DNA from: Achatina immaculata
Lineage: Eukaryota > Mollusca > Gastropoda > Stylommatophora > Achatinidae
Length of the DNA: 64,000 nt
Direction of reading: 5' to 3'
Assembly: GCA_009760885.1 (NCBI GenBank)
Contig: CM019718.1
Span: 32,372,030 to 32,436,029 of the forward strand
In this document: positions 34,040 to 45,550 of the stretch, piece by piece
How positions within the stretch are numbered: the first letter of the stretch is position 1
Layout of the letters: every line of letters starts with the position of its first letter
The notes under the pieces: generated by a model
Seen by the model: only the letters and a program-made list of their open reading frames with translations
The model's database searches: none
What the model was told of the DNA's origin: nothing
Made by a program: the position numbers and the translations under genes

Positions 34040-36130
34040 TACAGCACCCCTATATCAAACAGAGAATATAGCACACCCATAATAGAAAATACAGCACCCC
34101 TATAACAAACAGATAATACAGCACACCTATAACAAACAGAGAATATAGCACATCTATAACAAACAGAGAATATAGCACCCCTGTAACAAACAGAGAATAT
34201 AGTACCCCTATAACAAACAGAAAATATAGCACCCCTATAACAAACAGAGAATACAGCACCCCTATAACAAACAGAGAATATAGCACCCCTATAACAAACA
34301 AAGAATATAGCACACCTATAACAAACAGAGAATATAGCACCCCTAAAGCAAACAGAGAATACAGCACACCTATAACAAACAGAGAATACAGCACACCTAT
34401 AACAAACAAAGAATATAGCACACCTATAACAAACAGAGAATATAGCACCCCTAAAGCAAACAGAGAATACAGCACACCTATAACAAACAGAGAATACAGC
34501 ATACCTATAACAAAAGAGAATACAGCACACCTATAACAAACAGAGAATACAGCAAACCTATAACAAACAGAATATAACACCCCTATAACAAACAGAGAAT
34601 ACAACACACCTTTAACAAACAGAGAATACAGCACACCTATAATAAACAGAGAATACAGCACACCTATAACAAACAGAGAATACAGCATCCCTATAACAGA
34701 GAATACAGCACACCTATAACAGAGAATACAGCACACTTATAACAGAGAAGACAGCACACGTATAACAAACAAAGAATACAGCACACTTATAACAGAGAAT
34801 ACAGCACACCTATAACAAACAGAGAATACAGCACACCTATAACAAACAAAGAATACAGCACACCTATAACAAAAGAGAATACAGCACACCTATAACAAAC
34901 AGAGAATACAGCACACCTATAACAAACAGAATATAACACCCCTATAACAAACAGAGAATACAGCACACCTATAACAAACAGAATATAACACCCCTATAAC
35001 AAACAGAGAATACAGCACACCTATAACAAACAGAATATAACACTCCTATAACAAACAGAGAATACAGCACACCTATAACAAACAGAGAATACAGCACACC
35101 TATAACAAACAAAGAATACAGCACACCTATAATAAACAGAGAATACAGCACACCTATAACAAACAAAGAATACAGCATACCTATAACAAAAGAGAATACA
35201 GCACACCTATAACAAACAGAGAATACAGCAAACCTATAACAAACAGAATATAACACCCCTATAACAAACAGAGAATACAACACACCTTTAACAAACAGAG
35301 AATACAGCACACCTATAATAAACAGAGAATACAGCACACCTATAACAAACAGAGAATACAGCATCCCTATAACAGAGAATACAGCACACCTATAACAGAG
35401 AATACAGCACACTTATAACAGAGAAGACAGCACACGTATAACAAACAAAGAATACAGCACACTTATAACAGAGAATACAGCACACCTATAACAAACAGAG
35501 AATACAGCACACCTATAACAAACAAAGAATACAGCACACCTATAACAAAAGAGAATACAGCACACCTATAACAAACAGAGAATACAGCACACCTATAACA
35601 AACAGAGAATATAGCACACCTATAACAACAGAGAATACAGCACACCTATAACAAACAGAATATAACACCCCTATAACAAACAGAGAATACAGCACACCTA
35701 TAACAAACAGAATATAACACTCCTATAACAAACAGAGAATACAGCACACCTATAACAAACAGAGAATACAGCACACCTATAACAAACAAAGAATACAGCA
35801 CACCTATAATAAACAGAGAATACAGCACACCTATAACAAACAAAGAATACAGCACTCCTATAACAAACAAAGAATACAGCACACCTATAATAAACAGAGA
35901 ATACAGCACACCTATAATAAACAGAGAATACAGCACACCTATAACAAACAGAGAATACAGCATCCCTATAACGGAGAATACAGCACACCTATAACAGAGA
36001 ATACAGCACACTTATAACAGAGAATACAGCACACGTATAACAAACAAAGAATACAGCACACTTATAACAGAGAATACAGCACACGTATAACAAACAGAGA
36101 ATACAGCACACGTATAACAAACAGAAAATG
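34040..36130. repeat. 27-bp minisatellite, subfamily 2, about 75 units with block duplications
   Basis: The unit is TATAACAAACAGAGAATACA followed by GCACACC. Shortened units (loss of 'aaacag') occur in fixed places. A block ending near 34736 is repeated ending near 35412 (676 bp on) and, partly, near 36011 (599 bp on), with the same order of odd units. This shows large segment duplications inside the array. Minus-strand frames (GVLYSLFVI repeats) are by-products of the 27-bp period. Confidence 0.97.
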
Positions 36131-36400
36131 CAGCACCCCTCTATTAAACAGTTAATACAGTGCCTCTCTGCCAGACAGGGTATGAAATGTCACGTGGCAG
36201 ACATGGTATACAGCGCCCGAAACCAAACTGTGAAAAGGTGAGACATTGCACACCTTGTTCAGTACATCTCGCCATTAAGTTTGTCTTATCTCGATAGAAT
36301 ATTATCAGACAAGCGAAATCAGGCCGAAAACATTACAGGTATATACAACACTGACCTTTAGCAACAAGATGCAAAGAAATAACAACTTAATATCTTTAAG
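36131..36400. other. Spacer
   Basis: Degenerate 27-bp traces ('cagtgcctctctgccagacag') run to about 36220. Nothing is recognised after that. Confidence 0.6.
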
Positions 36401-36870
36401 TCACAGTAAGAGAAGACAAAATACTACAGTGCTTTATGGATACAGTGTTTGTTAATTAAGAGAAGACAAAATACTACAGTGCTTTATGGATACAGTGTTT
36501 GTTAATTAAGAGAAGACAAAATACTACAGTGCTTTATGGATACAGTGTTTGTTAATTAAGAGAAGACAAAATACTACAGTGCTTTATGGATACAGTGTTT
36601 GTTAATTAAGAGAAGACAAAATACTACAGTGCTTTATGGATACAGTGTTTGTTAATTAAGAGAAGACAAAATACTACAGTGCTTTATGGATACAGTGTTT
36701 GTTAATTAAGAGAAGACAAAATACTACAGTGCTTTATGGATACAGTGTTTGTTAATTAAGAGAAGACAAAATACTACAGTGCTTTATGGATACAGTGTTT
36801 GTTAATTAAGAGAAGACAAAATACTACAGTGCTTTATAGGTACAATGTTATTTAATTAAGAGAAGACAAA
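36401..36870. repeat. 50-bp minisatellite, 9 units
   Basis: The unit starts AGAGAAGACAAAATACTACA and ends TTTGTTAATTA. The units are identical except for the last, which has diverged (TATAGGTACAATGTTATTTAA). Confidence 0.97.
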
Positions 36871-37410
36871 TTAGAAATTAGACAAATAAGACATATTAGA
36901 AATCCCGAATACCGCACAACATGGAAAATTATGATCGTCCACTCGTACGTGTACGACATCTGATAAAAGTGAGGATGATAATGATGATGATGAAGACAAA
37001 GAGGAAGAAGAAGAAGAAGAAACTCAGCCATGAGCAGCCCACGTAAACTAAAGACTCGTGTCGTGTGAGTGTAGTTCTCACTGAACGGAAGTAACAGTTT
37101 CGAGTTATCCACTTTAGAAGCCGGAAATACGAAAGGATTGGTTTAGAGAAATTGTTCAGACTAAAACTAATACATGATGAAAGCGGAAAACCATACTTTA
37201 CACTTCCGTTGTCTGTATTTGGCACAATGTTTGGTCTCTTTTAGCTTCTATGAGTATAGTACTTGCATTTGGACGAGACTAGAAGTGTTTTTATAAGTGT
37301 GTAATGATACAAATATTTAGATTTACAACCAGCTTCAGACACGTTAGAAGGATAAACAGCTAGACAGACAGATCAAGAGCTTCACACTACGTAGAGGCCA
37401 CAAGATACTA
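36871..37410. other. Non-coding stretch with GAT and GAA runs
   Basis: A (GAT)-rich patch lies near 36973-36992 and (GAA)n near 37004-37021. No gene is recognised. Confidence 0.6.
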
Positions 37411-37645
37411 AGATATCACATGTTTAAAAATCTGAAGATATCATATGTATAAAACCTGAAGATATCACATGTATAACAATCTGAGATATCACATGTATAA
37501 CAATCTGGTATATCACATGTATAACAACCTGAAGATATCACATATATAACAATATGAGATATCACATTATAACAATATGATATATCACATGTATAACAAT
37601 CTGAAGATAGACACAACAGACTGATATGTCACATATATAACAATT
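37411..37645. repeat. About 25-bp degenerate minisatellite, 9 units
   Basis: Units carry GATATCACATGTATAACAAT with CTGA before them. Deletions of one to three bases keep shifting the phase. A (GAA)n run follows at about 37651-37672. Confidence 0.9.
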
Positions 37646-37672
37646 TGAACATAGAAGAAGAAGAAGAAGAAG

Positions 37673-38375
37673 AATTATGACTGGTTGTCGTGGTTATGTG
37701 TATCAGATATATGATGTAAACACATCAGAGCTGGACAGTGTCTTTACAACAGTTAAACTCCATGGACAAATGAATTAGAATAATACTGGAAAACATTTCA
37801 TAATTGGAAAGAGTAGCGCAGTTTATTGTAGGATCTGTATCAATGATTCTAATTGTTTTTTCTGACTAACACTCTCTTTCTTACCAAGCTATATCCTTAG
37901 CAACCACCACGGACATGTTTGATTCTGATGTCCCGCTGTCTTTTCCTTCACCTCCCCGGTGTGTCTTCCCAACGCCTCCGTTAGGGCGATACTTCCCATT
38001 ATGGGAACTACTGACCTGGGAACTACTGACCAGTTATATTTAACTGCGAAGTGACATTCTTTGCAGCAGGCGCCGTGGAGATCTCGGAAGAGGGACATCA
38101 AACTGGACGAGGAGTGGCTTGTCTGGGAGTGACCCCAAGGGGTAAGTTTCTAGCCAGATTCTGTCATATTAAGATTTTCCGTTCTGACGACCCGGAGTGA
38201 AAAGAGCACGATATTACTCTGACCACCTGCAAGAGGAAGGATAGATCATTCGTCAAGTTGCGTTAGCTAGTCAAGATAAGTGGAGCATCGCTGCTCTAGT
38301 GCAGTTATTTTAGTCAATATAAGTGGTTCATTGTTCTAGAGTATTTATTTTGGCTCATTAAGAAACACACAGCAG
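37673..38375. other. Non-coding stretch with a DR1 fragment
   Basis: A short piece at 38040-38085 ('aactgcgaagtgacattctttgcag') resembles the start of DR1. No gene is recognised. Confidence 0.5.
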
Positions 38376-39345
38376 TAAGGATAAATGGTGAAACAACAAC
38401 TTGGTTTGACATAAAACAAGGGGTCCGTCAGGAGTGCATACTGTCGCCTTATTTATTTAACTTGTATACTGAAAATATAATGAGGAATGTTAGAGAAGAT
38501 GTAGACATAGAGTATTACGATGTCATAACAATTGGAGGTTATGAAATACCAGAGATTAGATATGCTGATGGCACAGTATTACTGTCCACAACACAAAACG
38601 GAATGGAAAAACTAATTATGTCAGTCCGTAAGAACAGTGAAGAGTAGAACCTTTACCTTAATGCAAAGAAAATTAAATTGATACAACTGACAAAACAAAC
38701 AAGGCAGCTGATATATGTATCAATGAGGAAAAGCTGGAAGAAGTGGAGAGTTTTGAATATCTTGGATCAGTACTAACTAATAATGGAGATACAATGAGAG
38801 AAATTAAAAGGAGGACATCTATCGCTCTTCAGAAAGTAAAACAAATAAAGAATCTGTGGAGAGGAGCAGACAGAACCACAAAAATAAGATTTTTAAGGGC
38901 ATGCATCTTTCCCATTGCAACATATGCCTGTGAGACCTGGACACTTAACAAAACAGCTGAGAAACACATAAATGTCTTTGAATGTAAATGCTACAGAAGA
39001 GTTCTCCAGATATCATGGACACAAAAAAGAATAAATATATCTATACTACAAGAGCTTAATATTGAAGAAGGTTGGCTAGTAAAGAGAATTAAAGAGAAAA
39101 CTTAAATATTTTGGACACATTAAACGTCATGAGAATTTAGAGAAGACCATATTGGAAGGATACATAATGGGAAAAAAGAAAAAGAGGAAGACCAAAACGA
39201 AGATGGCTGCAAGACATCGTTGACCATCTGCAAATAGATGCATCAGCAGCAGGCCATCTTGCTCACAACCGAGAAGCCTACAGGAATGCTGTTAGGGAGA
39301 CAAAGTTCCGCAAGGGACATGCAAATGAATGAATGAATGAATGAA
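38376..39345 (+). pseudogene. RTE-like LINE, 5'-truncated reverse transcriptase
   Basis: The longest LINE copy in the window. The frame from about 38376 reads FDIKQGVRQECILSPYLFNL, the palm block of a reverse transcriptase (usually RQGC; the G is E here). It then reads EIRYADGTVLLS, where the catalytic YADD has become YADG. A TAG at 38645-38647 and a frame change follow. The C-terminal part is open at 38743-39105, with FEYLGSVLTNNGDTMREIKR and YACETWTLNKTAEKHINVFE. A further frameshift leads into KYFGHIKRHENLEKT. The copy ends in about five AATG units (39327-39349). The C-terminal layout resembles RTE/BovB-type elements. The endonuclease domain is missing, as in normal 5' truncation. It is inactive. 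Confidence 0.92.
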
Positions 39346-39349
39346 TGAA

Positions 39350-39897
39350 GAAACACACTGACTGATAGACAGACATCCAAAGATAGACAGACAAGCAGAC
39401 AAAATGTGGCAAATGTTTTCTATTTCAAAATGCATTTTAAATGTACAGAAACGTTCCACATCACAAGCATGGCAATGTCTGTGAGAATTCATGTTGGCAG
39501 TTTGTGAAAGACTGCATGAATTCATGTTGGCAATGTGTGAAAGATTGCTCTTCCTAGCGACAATCTTCCAAGCACGTGCATGGAGTCGGATATGAGTTAG
39601 TTGTGATGGTTTTCTTTACCTCCCTGGAAGAGGCAAGAAAAATAAAGGAGGCTCCACTACCAAAACATAGCACAGTGGTAGCTCCTCTGCACACCCACAC
39701 TAGTATAGCAGTATAGGCTAGGGGTTATAACCAGGATTGGTATTTAGGAAATAATTAATAGAGTGAGTACCCTTGTTTGAGAGGTAGGTTGGTTGAGACC
39801 ATTGAGCGGAGGTCTTGGGAAAAGCGTGCAGCATGGAGAAAACTGAGTGGGTAGGGATAGTATAAAAACCACTCACGATTTAGTAAAAGGGAGAGCC
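39350..39897. other. Non-coding stretch
   Basis: At 39700-39760 'ggctaggggttataaccaggattggtatt' resembles 'ggctgtaagggctataacctgggttggtatatt' near 53385-53420. This suggests a further dispersed repeat of unknown type. Confidence 0.45.
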
Positions 39898-40389
39898 TTA
39901 CTTGTTTTGTGTAGCAGGAGCCTTACTTGTTTGTGTTGTAGGAAGAACATTAATAGTTTTGATGTAGATGGAATCTCGTTTAGAAAGAGTTTCTAGCAGA
40001 GGCAATTTGTTGGTAGTTAGCTGGAGGATTAGTTTTTTCTTGTGATGGCTGGGGTTTTGGGTGGAACGTTGTAAGTATGATTTTGTGTATGATTTTATGA
40101 CATTGTAAGGTTTTCGCCCATATGGCGTAGATTCGCTCACGCCGGGCACTGTTAATGTAATTCTTGTTCAGCCTGATGGCTATGTTTCCATCATTCATGA
40201 TTTCACCCCTCATTTTGTCCATTAATAAATGTGTGTTGTCTGATGATAAACTACACCAATTGGCTTTGTTGGAATTCTCATTGTTGACCAGTTTGTTTTG
40301 GTTGGAAGACTGCCAAGTTATGTTAAGCTGTTGTATTTGTATTATTCTGTGGAGTTGGAAGCCTGGGTATCTTGTTGTATTTTCTCAGT
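39898..40389 (-). pseudogene. Unrecognised coding-like remnant, two overlapping frames
   Basis: On the minus strand the frame is open from just below a stop at about 40391 to 39980. It passes through NITWQSSNQNKLVNNENSNK, MDKMRGEIMNDGNIAIRLNK and INSARRERIYAIWAKTLQCH. A second frame (40149-39898) overlaps it and stays open to 39898. The run of about 135 open codons with ordinary amino-acid composition suggests a decayed protein, perhaps an ORF1-like or polyprotein part of a retroelement, but I recognise no domain. The overlap of two frames suggests a single frameshift. Confidence 0.35.
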
Positions 40390-41011
40390 GTATAATATAG
40401 AAAATTAGGTGGTTTTAGAACACCAATAACAAGAAGAAAATCTATAAGTTGAAACTGTACCCCACAAGAAGATTTAATCAAACCAGTAGTCATACCATTT
40501 CAGTGGTCCCCTTTGAACAGAGAAATAGTAAATACTGTTACACTAGATTAATACAACAACCAGTTCCAAACGACAAACCAAGGGAAGATAACACATGTTC
40601 TTGAGCAACTTTTCTCATTCTTTGGAAACAAGATACTGAACTTGGGCCTGGTGCATGTTTATCTTGGCTCTCTACCAACTACACCAACATCAGGTTTTGG
40701 TAGTCTTTCACGCATGCGCAATCTTCTTCGATCATTCTCAGACGTTGACTTGTCCTGAAGTAACTGATGATCAGCCAGAGTTGAGCTACATCCTCATTAT
40801 AGCGTCTCTTGAACTGACGTAGACGCTGGCGCCTTTCATATGTCCGCAGACAGTCAAACAAACAAGAGCTAGAACACTGTCGGGCCGCACAAGTGGTACG
40901 ATGCGTCTTTATCAAAACCTTTCCAGAGTCAAGCTGTTGTTTCCGGCAATTGTTTCAAAACTAGAAATCTTTACCTCTCATCCCAGATCTATGAGGCAAG
41001 AACAAGTAGTC
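40390..41011. other. Non-coding stretch
   Basis: No gene or repeat is recognised; the small frames lack motifs. Confidence 0.5.
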
Positions 41012-41123
<112 letters not shown>

Positions 41124-41165
41124 TGTTCTCTTATCTTTCATGCTTTTCATCAGCGTTGGCTGCCA

Positions 41166-41602
41166 CTTTTATCATTTATCTCCACTCTTGTTATCTTCTC
41201 TGCCTCTTTTATCATTTATCTCCACTCTTGTTATCTTCTCTGCCTCTTTTATCATTTATCTCCACTCTTGTTATCTTCTCTGCCTTTTTATCATTTATCT
41301 CCACTCTTGTTATCTTCTCTGCCTCTTTTATCATTTATCTCCACTCTTGTTATCTTCTCTGCCTCTTTTATCATTTATCTCCACTCTTGTTATCTTCTCT
41401 GCCTCTTTTATCATTTATCTCCACTCTTGTTATCTTCTCTGCCTCTTTTATCATTTATCTCCACTCTTGTTATCTTCTCTGCCTCTTTTATCATTTATCT
41501 CCACTCTTGTTATCTTCTCTGCCTCTTTTATCATTTATCTCCACTCTTGTTATCTTCTCTGCCTCTTTTATCATTTATCTCCACTCTTGTTATCTTGTAT
41601 TT
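41166..41602. repeat. 40-bp minisatellite, 11 units
   Basis: The unit starts CTCTTTTATCATTTATCTCC and ends TTGTTATCTTCTCTGC. One unit near 41284 is missing one base. Units are otherwise identical. Confidence 0.97.
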
Positions 41603-41946
41603 CTAAATCCTGATGGTCTTCTTGCCAGTCTGTTCTGTCTCTGCTTGTTTGTGTTCAAACATCTTTACGTCAGGCATAACACATGACAGCTGCTGACGGC
41701 CCTGAAGATGGAGAATATCTACCTGCACGGCGAGGCTCACTGGAGTATCCCATATAGGCACTGAGGTAGGAATATCAAGAAATACTCTGATGAATCTGAG
41801 AGTTCGCAGAAGTCACACATAATCGAAAGAAAGAAAGAAAGAAAGAAAGAAAGAAATGAAGAAAGTTACTGGGCGCGCGTCATCATAATTTGTTGGCAAG
41901 TATCAACTGTTGATATGTGTTATAATATTTTACTGTTATGTCAAAA
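41603..41946. other. Spacer with (GAAA)n
   Basis: A GAAA run lies at 41825-41857. Nothing else is recognised. Confidence 0.65.
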
Positions 41947-42312
41947 CAGCTGCTGAAAGACCACTACAGCTTCTCACAATCTAACACGGCTGCTGAAAGA
42001 CCACTACAGCTTCTCACAATCTAACACGGCTGCTGAAAGACCACTACAGCTTCTCACAATCTAACACGGCTGCTGAAAGACCACTACAGCTTCTCACAAT
42101 CTAACACGGCTGCTGAAAGACCACTACAGCTTCTCACAATCTAACACGGCTGCTGAAAGACCACTATAGCTTCTCACAATCTAACACGGCTGCTGAAAGA
42201 CCACTATAGCTTCTCACAATCTAACACGGCTGCTGAAAGACCACTACAGCTTCTCACAATCTAACACGGCTGCTGAAAGACCACTACAGTTTCTCACAAT
42301 CTAACACGCCTG
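41947..42312. repeat. 40-bp minisatellite, 9 units
   Basis: The unit starts ACGGCTGCTGAAAGACCACT and ends TTCTCACAATCTAAC. The differences seen are ACAG/ATAG/ACAGT plus edge changes. It has the same period as the array at 41166 but is unrelated in sequence. Confidence 0.97.
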
Positions 42313-42699
42313 CTTGTGTTTTATCATTACTGCGGAAGTGTCATCACAAACAATGATGTACTGTCACAAGTGCCGCTTATTACCACCACTTTAAACTTCT
42401 GTTGCCGACTGAAACGTTTTAAGAACGAGAATCATATCTTCAGTTTCTTACCGCTCCCTGCTCTTTTATTTCCAGACCGTTCCTGGACTCTGCTTGTAGG
42501 ACCGCCATCATGGACAGCTTGCGCTCTGCAGGCCTTCCAACGTTCCAGCACTGAAACTCCATCTTGTCACCACGTCGTGCAGAAGCCCATGTTTCTGTGG
42601 GCCCCCAGAGTGGCTTGCTTGTCTTCCCAAAGATATGGATGCTTGAGAGACGTGTGAGCAACCGACGTGTGATATTCTGCTCACTCGTTACCTCTCTCT
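42313..42699. other. Non-coding stretch
   Basis: No gene or repeat is recognised. Confidence 0.5.
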
Positions 42700-42985
42700 C
42701 TCTGAACCTTAAGTGCCCAGGGCACATGGGGCTTCCGCAAGGGTTTTCCACAAATGCCTGTCCTTCGCCTTTTTTTCTGCTCTTGCTCAGGTGAGCCCTC
42801 TATTGCTCAACATCCTTTCTGTTGTTCTTCTCCATATTTCCTTTGGTCTACCCTTACTTCTGTTCCCCTGTGGTGTCCATCTTAGTGCTATTTTTGATAG
42901 TGAGTTGTCAGTCATTCGGAGCACATGTCCCAACCATCGCCTGCGTCTTTTCTCAATAATTGCTGTCAGTGGCTTCATCTGCATT
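42700..42985 (-). mobile_element. LINE 3' end (type W), copy 1
   Basis: On the minus strand the frame reads MQMKPLTAIIEKRRRRWLGH, VLRMTDNSLSKIALRWTPQG and KGRPKEIWRRTTERMLSNRG. After a base change it continues toward the (AG)n end at about 42695-42705. It is nearly identical to 51351-51637. Only the C-terminus remains. Confidence 0.88.
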
Positions 42986-43375
42986 TCTGCCAACATCACT
43001 CGTTACCTGCAGACCTTTTAATATGTTTACAGGGAGATTGCGAGCAACGCAAGCATGTTTTAGAAGACTTGTATTTAGAATTGTGACAACAACGTTATGG
43101 ACATTGTCAGCACCGATGGTAGCCATCTTCTGTCCATCAAAGTCCCGTTCTGATGTAATCTTTCTGAGCTTTACATCCATGTTCAGTGGAGCGTGTGGTT
43201 CGGTGGAGCGTGTGGTTCGATGGAGCGTGTGGTTCACTGAACTCACCCGCCACGAGCAAGCGTGAGTGGTAAGTCCGTCCATGAGTAACAAAGTCAGTAG
43301 TAAGAGACACAAAACGGTCACTGTGACATTTATGTCCATGCTTAGCATTCGATGCACCGCGCCCAAGCTATAAAC
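42986..43375. other. Stretch with an unexplained minus-strand frame
   Basis: A 137-codon minus frame (43366-42953) runs through here and into the LINE region in a different frame from the LINE protein. Its middle reads KLRKITSERDFDGQKMATIG. I recognise no domain. A short GGAGCGTGTGGTTC repeat (three units) lies at 43190-43232. Confidence 0.3.
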
Positions 43376-43900
43376 ACAAGTGCTGATGTGTTATCATAAC
43401 TGCTAACTCGTCACAAAAGTGCTGACGCGTTATCACGGCTGCTGACATGTACAAAAGTGATGACGTGCTGTCGCAGTTGCTGAATGTTATCACAGTTGCT
43501 GACATGTTATCACAACTGCTGACATGTTATCATAAAAGCTGACATGTTATCACAACTGCTGACATGTTATCACAACTGCTGACATGTTGTCATAAAAGCT
43601 GACATGTTATCACAACTGCTGACATGTTATCACAACTGCTGACACGTTATCACAACTGCTGACATGTTGTCATAAAAGCTGACATGTTATCACAACTGCT
43701 GACATGTTGTCATAAAAGCTGACATGTTATCACAACTGCTGACATGTTATCATAAAAGCTGACATGTTATCACAACTGCTGACATGTTGTCATAAAAGCT
43801 GACATGTTATCACAACTGCTGACATGTTATCATAAAAGCTGACATGTTATCACAACTGCTGACATGTTGTCATAAAAGCTGATATGTTATCACAGCTTCT
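43376..43900. repeat. 20-bp minisatellite, about 25 units in two alternating types
   Basis: Units are ACATGTTATCACAACTGCTG and ACATGTTRTCATAAAAGCTG. The left edge is more diverged. The two types alternate irregularly, giving local 40- and 60-bp patterns. Confidence 0.95.
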
Positions 43901-43904
43901 TCTC

Positions 43905-44162
43905 TCACCTGGCGGGGATATTCTGATATCCAAAACATGTCGAGGTTTTCCGGTGAGAAAGTCCAACTTTAGACTAAACTGGTGCAAAGAAAAGCACAGT
44001 GTCACGCAATGCCTCTTCGGTGACCCACCGAGATTATAGACCCAAGCCCCACCATGATCTGAGCCTCCATCTTAAATGAGACTATCGTGAGAACCACAGG
44101 AGTAAGTTCAGTAGGATCACGGGGCGATCTTGATGGTAGAAGCGAACGAGAAGAAGAAGATC
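43905..44162 (+). mobile_element. Dispersed repeat DR2, 5'-truncated copy
   Basis: This matches the last part of the long DR2 copy: 'ggcggggatattctgatatcc' compared with 50976-51002, 'gtcgaggttttccggtgagaaag', 'cccaccgagattat', and the end 'tggtagaagcgaacgagaag' before a short GAA tail. It starts exactly at the end of the 20-bp array. Only the 3' part is present, as expected for retroposition. Confidence 0.85.
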
Positions 44163-44214
44163 ACAGCTTTTGACGAGGAGATCAGAAACAAAAACAAACA
44201 ACCATGAAGGTCTA

Positions 44215-44285
44215 TCATGATGGCACAACAAAAAGTCAGCAACTGAGCTGACAAAGATATCGAAGACCGAGATGTGCAGCACGGA
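44215..44285 (+). mobile_element. LINE C-terminal fragment (type H)
   Basis: 'atggcacaacaaaaagtcag' and 'caactgagctgacaaa' match the minus strand of the type-H LINE fragment near 20350-20400. About 70 bp remain. A (GAT)n run follows at 44427-44455. Confidence 0.7.
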
Positions 44286-44525
44286 ATTCTAAAACAGCAG
44301 ACAGATCTAAGTCATGGGAGACAACTCGAAAATAAGACGTGCCAGAGTTACTTCTCTTCCCGCTCACGTGGATAACAATGGCCACCATCTCAACGCAGAG
44401 GAGGGAAGAAAAGAGAGAGTTTAAATGATGATGTTGATGATGATGATGATGATGATTTTCTTCCTATTACTTGTCAATTAAATAACGAAGCAGGGTTTTA
44501 CATGATGTACGTTGGCCCTTATACA

Positions 44526-44672
44526 TCAATGAGGAAAAACTGGAAGAAGTGGAGAGTTTTGAATATCTTGGACCACTACTAACTAATAATGGCGATACTA
44601 TGAGAGAAATTAAAAGGAGGACATCTGTTGCTCTTCAGAAAGTAAAACAATTAAAGAAGCCGTGGAGAGGAA
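44526..44672 (+). mobile_element. RTE-like LINE internal fragment
   Basis: The frame reads INEEKLEEVESFEYLGPLLT, NNGDTMREIKRRTSVALQK and stops being recognisable at the 'ccgtggagaggaac' segment. It matches 38720-38870. Both ends are missing, so it is a piece broken by later insertion rather than a simple 5' truncation. Confidence 0.88.
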
Positions 44673-44756
44673 CACATGTGAATCCCTCATGAAGAGTGAG
44701 GATAGTTTTGGGAAAGGTGATTGTTTTCGTTTCCCAGATTACAGGGCAGGTAACGC

Positions 44757-45545
44757 AGCCCCCGTAATGTGATATATGTCATCGTTTGCAAAAGATGCAG
44801 GATAACATATATTAGTGAGACTGGCCTCAGATTAGGGGACCGCATACAAAAACATCTGTACGACATCACACAGCATGCTTCGAAACCAGTCCCAAATCAT
44901 TTCAATGGCCCTAACCACAGAGGCAAATCTGACTTTCTGGTAACAGCCATCAAACAATGTCACGCAGATGACACAAGCCGCCTGGCACTTGAGAACCACT
45001 CATTCAAAATTATGGGACGCTGGATCCACATGGTTTAAACTCGCTGTTTAGTTACATGTAACATTCTCTTCAATCATTACAGTACCTCTCCACAAAGTCC
45101 ACCCCTTCTTACTTTTCAAACTTCCTCACAGCATCACTCTGCAACCCTTCCTCCCTAATCATCTGTTTCAACTTCTCCTAGCTAGGTCACTATTGCATCA
45201 CACACTCTCTCTCCCTTCCCCTGTTCCCCATCCACCACCCCCAGTTACAACCCACCGACCACATGTCACAGGTCCCTATTTAAAGTCTCCACGTTCTACT
45301 AAATCCATTCCTGACACACACCGCCAGACAAGCCACACCTTACAATTTACAGCTAAGTACTCTTTAGAACCAAAAAAAAAATTTTTTTTTTAAATTTTAA
45401 ATAGCATTCATGTGAATCTATACATTATCTCCTCTCTCTACTTCTTCGTCCTGTATGTTTTTGTATGATTAAGGCTCACGCCGAAACGACACAACTTTGT
45501 AACCGTTAAGTAATAAAGCTGCTCCTACTTTTTCCTATTTTATAC
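44757..45545 (+). mobile_element. Penelope-like element, 3' end
   Basis: This contains the GIY-YIG endonuclease frame described next, followed by about 500 bp of non-coding sequence. That tail includes a CT/CA-rich segment, an A9T10 run near 45371-45390, and a terminal region with GCCGAAACGACACAACTTTG and AATAAAGCTGCTCC. GAAACG followed by AATAAAG after a GIY-YIG domain is a layout I associate with Penelope-like 3' ends (inference from memory, not searched). The reverse-transcriptase part is missing. Confidence 0.7.
44766..45038 (+). pseudogene. GIY-YIG endonuclease domain of a Penelope-like element, partial
   Basis: The frame reads NVIYVIVCKRCRITYISETG and then LRLGDRIQKHLYDI, KPVPNHFNGPNHRG, and ends GRWIHMV before a TAA at 45036-45038. 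The first block is the GIY-YIG core in the Penelope-style form (VIYVI...C..C...YI.ET). The arginine in LGDRI and the histidine two residues on (QKHLYD) fit the catalytic helix of the family. In Penelope-like elements this domain lies C-terminal to the reverse transcriptase and cuts the target DNA. The upstream part is absent or out of frame, so it is a remnant. About 91 codons remain open and undamaged. Confidence 0.85.
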
Positions 45546-45550
45546 ATTCA

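Noticed and set aside
34015..36011. Hydrophobic repeat frames (GVLYSLFVI) that mimic membrane proteins
   Set aside because: These are by-products of the 27-bp period on the minus strand, broken wherever a unit is shortened.
43190..43232. Short GGAGCGTGTGGTTC repeat as a regulatory cluster
   Set aside because: Only three units, with no known factor site and no gene nearby.
42953..43366. A 137-codon minus frame as a host exon
   Set aside because: It overlaps the LINE coding region in a different frame, has no recognised domain and shows no splice-site context that I could support.
45480..45530. Hammerhead ribozyme in the Penelope-like tail
   Set aside because: A GAAAC core is present, but I could not find the paired CUGAUGA segment at a suitable distance, so the call is not supported.
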